DNA of 27,869 nt from NCBI GenBank assembly GCA_910579585.1, contig CAJTVA010000018.1, positions 1 to 27,869 of the forward strand. Direction: 5' to 3'. A program made the translations under genes and the position numbers. Positions 22,997 through 27,869 of this stretch are shown here, in pieces. Within the stretch, counting starts at the first letter, position 1; each line of letters begins with the position of its first letter. The notes beneath the pieces are model-generated. The model did not search any database and was not told the DNA's origin. It saw only the letters and a list, made by a program, of their open reading frames with translations. This stretch comes from an uncultured Christensenella sp. Lineage in GTDB: Bacteria > Bacillota > Clostridia > Christensenellales > Borkfalkiaceae.

Positions 22997-23161
22997 ATGA
23001 CCGAAGAACAATATAAGTTTTTATGCAAATGGATAGTTGATAACGGCAACCGCCCATTAAGCGAAACCGATAAAGAACTAATAAAACAGGCGATAGACAA
23101 TGCTAAAAGTCCTGCGGAAATTGTCTTGTCAATCTTGGCGTTACTACCGAAAAATCAGTAA
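22997..23161 (+). CDS. 54-residue protein of unknown function
   Basis: I start at ATG 22997 behind GGTGGGG. The longer frame from TTG 22949 lacks an RBS. The product reads MTEEQYKFLCKWIVDNGNRP and is followed by a helical ending. It is small, mostly helical and near neutral in charge. It lies 44 nt after mod and 21 nt before the DUF2971 gene on the same strand, so it is likely co-transcribed. No family recognised. Confidence 0.55.
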   Translation: MTEEQYKFLCKWIVDNGNRPLSETDKELIKQAIDNAKSPAEIVLSILALLPKNQ

Positions 23162-23182
23162 AAAACATAGAGATAAATAAGA

Positions 23183-24202
23183 ATGAAATTGGAACAAATG
23201 ATGTTACTACATAATCTATACAAAATGTATAAAGGGAAAGATTATGAGTATAACACATTGAAAAATAATGAAATATTTCTTTCATATCCATCAACTTTTA
23301 ATGATCCCTTTGACTGTTTTATTAGTATAGTTAAAGAGGAATTTGAAAGGGTATTTCTTAAACTCAAACTGCCGAATGACAAGTATAACGAAATTAATAA
23401 ATATGTTAATGAAGTTTCTTTCAAGTGGATGAGGTTTTTCGAACATGAAAAATATTTAACGCCTCTTATACCTTTTCCTTCGTGTCCACCAACGATAGAA
23501 AGTCCTGAAACGGATAGGCTTGAGAATGAATGTTGGGGTTTATATGAAGAGTACTATAAAGAGCTTATTAGAATAAGAGATCAATATGGAATAGTATGTT
23601 TTACAAAAAACAAGCCGGAAAACAATATGGTTATGTGGGCGCATTACGCGGATAATTATCACGGATTTTGTGGCGAATATGTTTTTAGCAATCCTAGCGA
23701 CTTATGCTCTGAGCAGAGAAGAGATAAAAAACTATACAACTTGTTGCTTAACATGGGTAAAGTTAGATATAGAAATAAGACTATATCAGTTGATTGCGAA
23801 AAACTTTTAAAAATTCCAGTAAAAGACCTGTCTGTGAATCCATATATTAAGAAATATATAAAGACAATAATGTTTACTAAAAATATTCAATGGGGTTATG
23901 AAAAAGAATACAGGTTAGTTCTCAAAAAAGATGATTGCAAAATTGCAAACGAAAATAATAATGGTTTTTCTATTTCATTCCCTTATTTGCAGAAAATCTT
24001 TATCAAACGTGATGAGAAACAGTTTTCTAGAAATTGTGCTGTTGACTTGCTTGCAAAAGAACTCCATATTGATCGTGATTATCTTGTTCAGTCAAACGAA
24101 TGGATAGAATTAGAAACAGATGAAGAAACTACAATAAAAAATATGATTAACATACATAAACAATACAAAACGCCAAGCAATGTTGAGGATATTCCATTTT
24201 AA
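23183..24202 (+). CDS. DUF2971 family protein
   Basis: The 339-residue protein shows the DUF2971 layout. LYKMYKGKDYEYNTLKNNEI leads to FLSYPSTFNDPFDCF near the start. The central IVCFTKNKPENNMVMWAHYA and NYHGFCGEY follow, and WGYEKEYRLVLK lies towards the end. DUF2971 proteins are common in phage-defence and mobile regions, and their activity is not established. The DNA is very AT-rich compared with mod, so the gene may have joined the cluster separately. Only a weak RBS (AGAGAT) is seen. It is the last gene before a strong terminator. Confidence 0.85.
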   Translation: MKLEQMMLLHNLYKMYKGKDYEYNTLKNNEIFLSYPSTFNDPFDCFISIVKEEFERVFLKLKLPNDKYNEINKYVNEVSFKWMRFFEHEKYLTPLIPFPSCPPTIESPETDRLENECWGLYEEYYKELIRIRDQYGIVCFTKNKPENNMVMWAHYADNYHGFCGEYVFSNPSDLCSEQRRDKKLYNLLLNMGKVRYRNKTISVDCEKLLKIPVKDLSVNPYIKKYIKTIMFTKNIQWGYEKEYRLVLKKDDCKIANENNNGFSISFPYLQKIFIKRDEKQFSRNCAVDLLAKELHIDRDYLVQSNEWIELETDEETTIKNMINIHKQYKTPSNVEDIPF

Positions 24203-24284
24203 TAATTGTTCTCTAAATTTTAGAGATTATCTTGCGTTTTGTCTTTAAAGTAGTAATCATAATAGATTAAAGAGCTGAAAAGCG

Positions 24285-24316
24285 AAAAAACCAGAAGATA
24301 ATCATTCTGGTTTTTT
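24285..24316. terminator. terminator closing the cargo operon
   Basis: A perfect 12-bp stem (24285-24296 with 24305-24316) with an 8-nt loop, carrying A6 on one side and T7 on the other, so it can work in both directions. Confidence 0.85.
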
Positions 24317-24347
24317 TCATAACATCATCGACAAATTTGAATATAAT

Positions 24348-24366
24348 TTGGGGAGTAATTGGGGAG
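24348..24366 (+). repeat. right inner repeat, candidate integrase arm site
   Basis: Two tandem TTGGGGAG units, 98 bp inside attR, matching the pair at 11510-11528 in sequence and orientation. ACACTATATATTGT at 24420-24433 likewise resembles ACACAATATATTGT near attL. Confidence 0.6.
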
Positions 24367-24464
24367 TAAAATATTTAAGAGGTGAGAATACACAATATCT
24401 AGTATTTAAATAGATTGAAAACACTATATATTGTATTTTAAATGCTTGATTTTTGGTACGCCAG

Positions 24465-24491
24465 CCGGTTCAAATCCGGGTGGCGCCTCCA
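24465..24491 (+). repeat. attR (27-bp direct repeat)
   Basis: Exact copy of the tRNA-Cys 3' end without the rest of the tRNA. It marks the right boundary of the element. Confidence 0.9.
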
Positions 24492-24498
24492 TAACAAC

Positions 24499-24522
24499 CC
24501 CCGTTGACAGATGTCAACGGGG
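24499..24522 (+). terminator. hairpin with T-rich tail after attR
   Basis: CCCCGTTGACA pairs perfectly with TGTCAACGGGG around a 2-nt loop (stem 11 bp), followed by CTTTGTTTT. It looks like the old terminator of the tRNA operon, now displaced 13 kb from it. Confidence 0.75.
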
Positions 24523-24569
24523 CTTTGTTTTAACCCGCCACCCGTCACCGAAATAACGTGACGCGATTG

Positions 24570-24588
24570 ACTTTTGCAGGGCAAAAGT
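24570..24588. repeat. perfect short hairpin between att copies
   Basis: ACTTTTGC, loop AGG, GCAAAAGT. It lies in the 136-bp stretch between attR and the third att-like copy, with no T tract on either side, so it is not an obvious terminator. Confidence 0.5.
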
Positions 24589-24627
24589 AACAATACGCTA
24601 TTCCGTCGCGGGTGACCCCGCTCCTTA

Positions 24628-24654
24628 CAAATCCAGGTGGCGCCTCCAAAAACA
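24628..24654 (+). repeat. third, imperfect att-like copy
   Basis: A 27-nt stretch matches 11403-11429 (tRNA-Cys 3' end plus AAAAACA) with one mismatch (A for G in CCAGGTGG). It is probably the scar of an earlier integration at the same tRNA. Confidence 0.7.
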
Positions 24655-24689
24655 AAACGAAAACCTCGCTGACTGCGAGGTTTTCGTTT
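24655..24689 (-). terminator. terminator of gtrA
   Basis: A 12-bp or longer perfect stem (CGAAAACCTCGC with GCGAGGTTTTCG, extending by A-T pairs) around TGACT. T-rich sequence follows on the minus strand. It overlaps the gtrA stop codon. Confidence 0.8.
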
Positions 24690-25266
24690 ATTTATCTTTC
24701 TTTTTGAATAAGCTTAATATTTTGTCTGTGACTTTCTTGTTGAAGACTATAAATTTATCCCAGAAAAATTCGGTAACGAAGTTTATAAGCATCGTAATTA
24801 TAGTAACGACTACGCCCAAATCGTTGCCCCAAAGCTTTACAAGCTCGTCGCCGCCCCAGGCAAGAGGAATAACTATAAGACAGTTGTAAATTACAACCAG
24901 AACCATTGCAAGCGGAACGTTGTTTGCCGCCTTAAAAGTAAATTTACGGTTGAACGTAAAGCTCCAAACGACGGACAAAGTTAAGCCTATAACGTAAGCT
25001 ATCCAGTAATAGTCCGCAAGCCAGCCCGTCCATTGGTGCAAAGCGGTAGTGGACAAAAGCTGGATAGCTCCCGCAGAAGCCATAAACACGGTAAATTTCA
25101 AAAGCTGCAAGAACTGCTGTTTTTTACTCAACTTCGCGGGTGTATTGCTTTCAACCGCAGGCGGCACTTCGCCCGCAGTCGCCGCCGCGTCCGTTGCGGC
25201 GGTTTCTTCCGTAGGTTCGGAAGCGGTCAAATCCGCATTTTCTTCGTCTAAATTCTTCTCTTCCAT
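24688..25266 (-). CDS. GtrA family membrane protein
   Basis: I start at ATG 25266 (192 residues). The longer frame from TTG 25305 would use the -35 box as its start codon. An acidic, Ala/Thr-rich N-terminal tail of about 55 residues is followed by four membrane helices of the GtrA fold: LLKFTVFMASAGAIQLL, WIAYVIGLTLSVVWSFTFN, LAMVLVVIYNCLIVIPLAW and VVVTIITMLINFVTEFFWDK. FNRKFTFK between helices two and three is typical. GtrA proteins help move lipid-linked sugars across the membrane or decorate cell-wall polymers. The exact substrate cannot be read from sequence. The tail is longer than usual. It stands as its own transcription unit. Confidence 0.85.
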   Translation of the reverse strand: MEEKNLDEENADLTASEPTEETAATDAAATAGEVPPAVESNTPAKLSKKQQFLQLLKFTVFMASAGAIQLLSTTALHQWTGWLADYYWIAYVIGLTLSVVWSFTFNRKFTFKAANNVPLAMVLVVIYNCLIVIPLAWGGDELVKLWGNDLGVVVTIITMLINFVTEFFWDKFIVFNKKVTDKILSLFKKKDK

Positions 25267-25275
25267 ACCTATGAA

Positions 25276-25305
25276 AGTATATAATACGTTTTCACTGTTT
25301 GTCAA
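25276..25305 (-). promoter_or_regulatory. SigA promoter of gtrA
   Basis: On the minus strand: TTGACA (25305-25300), 18 nt, TATACT (25281-25276). The start point would lie only a few nt before the ATG, so the leader is very short or absent. Confidence 0.65.
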
Positions 25306-25313
25306 ACAAAAAA

Positions 25314-25332
25314 GCGGGGGACGCGCCCCCGC
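25314..25332 (-). terminator. terminator of the uraA-upp operon
   Basis: GCGGGGG (25314-25320) pairs with CCCCCGC (25326-25332). The minus strand then runs into TTTTTTGTTTG. Confidence 0.75.
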
Positions 25333-25383
25333 GAAGTTCGATATTCAGTCAGTGTTTTTAAAATACGCGGCTTAGCGGAACGC

Positions 25384-26022
25384 TTACTTAGTTCCGAAAA
25401 GCCTGTCGCCCGCGTCGCCGAGCCCGGGCAGAATGTATCCGTTTTCGTTCAACTGCCTGTCGAGGGTCGAAACGTATACGGGAATATCGGGGTGTGCTTC
25501 CGCCACCTTGGAAATGCCCTCGGGCGCGCCGATAATAGCCATAAATTTAATCTTCTTGCAACCGCGTTTTTTAAGCGCGTCCAAAGCGTCGCACGCAGAC
25601 CCGCCCGTCGCAAGCATAGGGTCTACAAGGAAAACCGTCTTTTTCTCGATACCGTCGGGCAGTTTGCAATAATACTCCTGCGGTTCAAGCGTTTCTTCGT
25701 CGCGGTACATACCGATATGCCCGACTTTAGCCGTAGGGAAGACTTTGTGCACGCCGTTGACCATACCCAGCCCCGCGCGTAAGATAGGCACGATTGCCAC
25801 GCTCTCTTCGGGCACTTTGTACTGAGTAGTTACTTCCAACGGAGTTTCGACCTGAACGGGTTGAAGCTCGACGTCGCGCATACTTTCGTAAGTCATAATG
25901 GTCGTTATTTCTTCGATAAGCTCGCGGAATTCTTTCATTCCCGTGTTCTTGTCGCGAAGTATCGCGATTTTGTGTTTGATGAGGGGGTGGTCGAAAATAA
26001 ATACGTTCTTATAATTTTTCAT
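25384..26022 (-). CDS. upp: uracil phosphoribosyltransferase
   Basis: Converts uracil and PRPP to UMP in pyrimidine salvage. I start at ATG 26022 (MKNYKNVFIFDHPLIKHK), which gives the usual length of 212 residues and has GAGG 9 nt upstream. A longer frame to 26112 runs into the uraA coding region. Family marks are HPLIKHKIAILRDKNTGMKE, VPILRAGLGM, the PRPP loop FLVDPMLATGGSA and the uracil-binding ENGYILPGLGDAGDR at the end. It overlaps the 3' end of uraA by 14 nt and both are clearly co-transcribed. Confidence 0.97.
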   Translation of the reverse strand: MKNYKNVFIFDHPLIKHKIAILRDKNTGMKEFRELIEEITTIMTYESMRDVELQPVQVETPLEVTTQYKVPEESVAIVPILRAGLGMVNGVHKVFPTAKVGHIGMYRDEETLEPQEYYCKLPDGIEKKTVFLVDPMLATGGSACDALDALKKRGCKKIKFMAIIGAPEGISKVAEAHPDIPVYVSTLDRQLNENGYILPGLGDAGDRLFGTK

Positions 26023-27559
26023 TTGCGTTTTCCTCGTTTTCTTCGGTTTTAGTTTCCTGTACATCGACATCTTCGGTAAGAATATCGCCCGCGGTGACTT
26101 CTTCCATAACAAGCTGTTCGTTTTCGTCCTTTTTCTTTTTGCCCTTAATGTTTACAAGCAGGTATACGAGGATGCCGAGAATAAGCGCGCACGCAACTTC
26201 GGTTATCGTAACTTCGCCGAAGCTCAGCACCATTCCGCCAACGCCCGCAATCAGTATAACGGAAACGACGAACAGGTTTTTATTGTCGCCGAGGTCGACC
26301 TTTTGTACCATTTTAAGACCCGAAACCGCAATAAAGCCGTAAAGCGCAACGCACACGCCGCCCATTACGCAGGAGGGAATAGTTGAAAGGAACGTCGTGA
26401 AAGGCGCTATGAATGCACAGACGATAGCCATACAAGCCGTAACGAATATGGTTATTATCGAAGCGTTGCCCGAAATTGCCACACAGCCGACGCTTTCGCC
26501 GTAAGTCGTGTTGGGGCAACCGCCGAATACCGCGCCTACCATCGAGCCTACGCCGTCGCCTAAAATAGTTCTGGAAAGTCCGGGGTCTTTAAGTAAATCG
26601 TGTTCTATTATAGAAGAGATGTTTTTGTGGTCTGCAATGTGTTCGGCGAAAACTACGAACGCTACGGGAATATACGCAACGGCTATTTTACCTATATAAG
26701 CTCCTATCGCGCCGGCGTCGCCGAGGTCGCCTATTGCCGATACAAGCGCCAGGTCGGGGTACCACTGCATATTGTTGAATGCAGAGAAGTCGATAACTCT
26801 TAAACATTCCGCGCCCTCGATGTAGCTGAATCCGGTAAATATCGCAGCAAGCGAATAGCCGGAAAGAATGCCGATAATAAAAGGTATCATCTTCATCAAC
26901 TTTTTACCGTAAACGGAACATACGATAGCAACCGCAAGGGTTACAAGTCCGCAAAGAAGAGCGATGAAAGGGGAGCACAGCATCTGCGAAGAAGGAACAA
27001 GTAAGGTGTCTTTAACGAGTTCGCCGTTCACGAAGTGTTCTACAACCTGCTCGATTTGAACGGTCACGGAAACGTTGCCTTTCATTAAATCGCCTATTGC
27101 GTTGCCTGCAAGCGAAAGACCGATTATCGCAACGGTAGGGCCTATTACGACGGCGGGCATAATTTTATCTACCCATTTCGTGCCTGCAAATTTAACGACA
27201 ACTGCAATTATGACATACACAAGCCCCGCCATAATTGCGCCGATTATAAGCCCGAGATAGCCGAGAGAAGTAGTCGCCGCACCCGCAAAAGCCGCAGACA
27301 TCGAGCCGAGGAATGCAAACGAACTGCCGAGGAATACGGGGCTTTTGAACTTAGTGAATAAAAGGTAAATAATAGTACCTAAACCAGCACCCAAAAGCGC
27401 CGCCGAGGGCGACATATGAGGGCTTGCGTAGTCCGTGCCGCTGTTGATAATCATAGGCACGGCTATAGTCGCCGCAAGAATAGCCAGAAGCTGTTGAAGC
27501 GCGAACAGGATAAGCCTGCCGACAGGGGGTCTGTCCTTGACGCCGTAAATCATTTGCAT
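26009..27559 (-). CDS. uraA: uracil permease (NCS2 family)
   Basis: Nucleobase:proton symporter. I start at ATG 27559, 7 nt after AGGAG, giving 516 residues. The longer frame upstream crosses the promoter. The start MIYGVKDRPPVGRLILFALQ, the many membrane helices and the signature PNTTYGESVGCVAISGNAS identify an NCS2 uracil permease. It is about 80 residues longer than usual. Part of this is a loop insert (VEHFVNGELVKDTLLVPSSQ). The rest is a C-terminal cytoplasmic tail from about residue 460 that is first basic, then strongly acidic. The operon with upp links uptake to salvage. Confidence 0.95.
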   Translation of the reverse strand: MQMIYGVKDRPPVGRLILFALQQLLAILAATIAVPMIINSGTDYASPHMSPSAALLGAGLGTIIYLLFTKFKSPVFLGSSFAFLGSMSAAFAGAATTSLGYLGLIIGAIMAGLVYVIIAVVVKFAGTKWVDKIMPAVVIGPTVAIIGLSLAGNAIGDLMKGNVSVTVQIEQVVEHFVNGELVKDTLLVPSSQMLCSPFIALLCGLVTLAVAIVCSVYGKKLMKMIPFIIGILSGYSLAAIFTGFSYIEGAECLRVIDFSAFNNMQWYPDLALVSAIGDLGDAGAIGAYIGKIAVAYIPVAFVVFAEHIADHKNISSIIEHDLLKDPGLSRTILGDGVGSMVGAVFGGCPNTTYGESVGCVAISGNASIITIFVTACMAIVCAFIAPFTTFLSTIPSCVMGGVCVALYGFIAVSGLKMVQKVDLGDNKNLFVVSVILIAGVGGMVLSFGEVTITEVACALILGILVYLLVNIKGKKKKDENEQLVMEEVTAGDILTEDVDVQETKTEENEENANEKL

Positions 27560-27632
27560 AAGTAACTCCTCTCTTGTAAAAATCAGTGTAAAGGCGGAGA
27601 ACGACCGTTCACGCGCGCTGAACCTACGGAGT

Positions 27633-27661
27633 ATTATACCATAACCCGCCTCAAATTGCAA
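27633..27661 (-). promoter_or_regulatory. SigA promoter of uraA-upp
   Basis: On the minus strand: TTGCAA (27661-27656), 17 nt, TATAAT (27638-27633). The leader is about 65 nt and holds an inverted repeat GTTCA...TGAAC (27608-27624). No PyrR-type attenuator is evident. Confidence 0.75.
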
Positions 27662-27703
27662 CAGTTAAAAAGCTTTTCCGCCGCCCTTGTGCCGAAAATT
27701 AAC

Positions 27704-27732
27704 TTGACAAGAGTAAATTCATTTGGTATTAT
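27704..27732 (+). promoter_or_regulatory. promoter of the tRNA-Leu gene
   Basis: TTGACA (27704-27709), 17 nt, TATTAT (27727-27732). An overlapping TATAAT at 27730-27735 gives a 20-nt spacer instead. Confidence 0.7.
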
Positions 27733-27753
27733 AATTTGCGCAATGTAAAAAAT

Positions 27754-27797
27754 GCCGCTGTGGTGGAATAGGCAGACGCAAGGGACTTAAAATTTTT
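27754..27797 (+). tRNA. tRNA-Leu(UAA), 5' half only
   Basis: The acceptor strand GCCGCTG, the Leu-type D arm (GTGGAATAGGCAGACGC) and the anticodon stem and loop AGGGA-CTTAAAA are clear, with a promoter upstream. The following TTTTT can pair with AGGGA only through three G-U pairs. No variable arm, T arm or CAGCGGC acceptor strand follows before the window ends. Confidence 0.55.
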
Positions 27798-27855
27798 GGC
27801 AGAAAATAATTAACAAAAAATTCACATAAAAACTGAAAACTTAACAAAAACACCT

Positions 27856-27869
27856 GCTGGTGTGGTGGA
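27856..27869 (+). tRNA. possible start of a second tRNA-Leu-like gene at the window edge
   Basis: The last 14 nt, GCTGGTGTGGTGGA, resemble the opening of a tRNA-Leu (7-nt acceptor then TGGTGGA). Too short to confirm. Confidence 0.25.

Noticed and set aside
27785..27869. Group I intron in tRNA-Leu(UAA)
   Set aside because: The break is at the usual intron site, but no guide sequence pairing with GGACTT and no intron core is visible in the remaining 80 nt.

Overview
The window looks like part of the chromosome of an anaerobic endospore-forming Firmicute (Clostridia-like, probably an uncultured gut lineage). The reasons are the sporulation and germination genes yyaC, sleB-ypeB and spoIIR, parA/parB of the Soj/Spo0J type, strong AAGGAGG ribosome binding sites, SigA promoters and candidate forespore promoters. 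I cannot name the species. No CRISPR array or rRNA gene is visible.

Origin domain (1-5490). yyaC is followed by an AT-rich gap with three perfect DnaA boxes (TTATCCACA) and two parS-like sites. Then comes an apparent ftsH-parA-parB operon with a third parS-like site between ftsH and parA. This resembles a replication origin and segregation locus, but dnaA itself is not here.

Sporulation/germination and small regulators (5491-11148). A coupled XRE regulator and small basic protein come first, then a sleB-ypeB operon with an unusually long Lys/Arg/Glu-rich N-terminus on YpeB. Next are a small XRE repressor with a palindromic operator facing a frameshifted small gene, then spoIIR, then a 38-residue gene with its own promoter and terminator. 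yyaC, spoIIR and sleB carry upstream motifs resembling SigF (first two) or SigG (third) promoters.

tRNAs and a 13 kb integrated element (11149-24491). tRNA-Val, tRNA-Gly and tRNA-Cys precede an element inserted at the 3' end of tRNA-Cys. It is bounded by 27-bp perfect repeats at 11396 and 24465. It carries a tyrosine integrase, a MobV relaxase apparently starting at AUA, an oriT-like hairpin, an HTH protein of unknown role and three direct repeats spaced exactly 33 bp. Its cargo is a same-strand cluster led by one SigA promoter: AAA/DUF4143 ATPase, type III restriction subunit (Res), a gene split by one in-frame stop, a single-pass membrane protein, type III methyltransferase (Mod), a 54-residue protein and a DUF2971 protein. 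The best candidate for an unusual system is this extended type III restriction-modification cluster, in which Res comes before Mod with extra genes between them. A third imperfect att copy at 24628 suggests the site was used before.

Right flank (24492-27869). A GtrA family protein, an uraA-upp uracil uptake and salvage operon, and a promoter plus the 5' half of a tRNA-Leu(UAA) whose 3' half cannot be found before the window ends.
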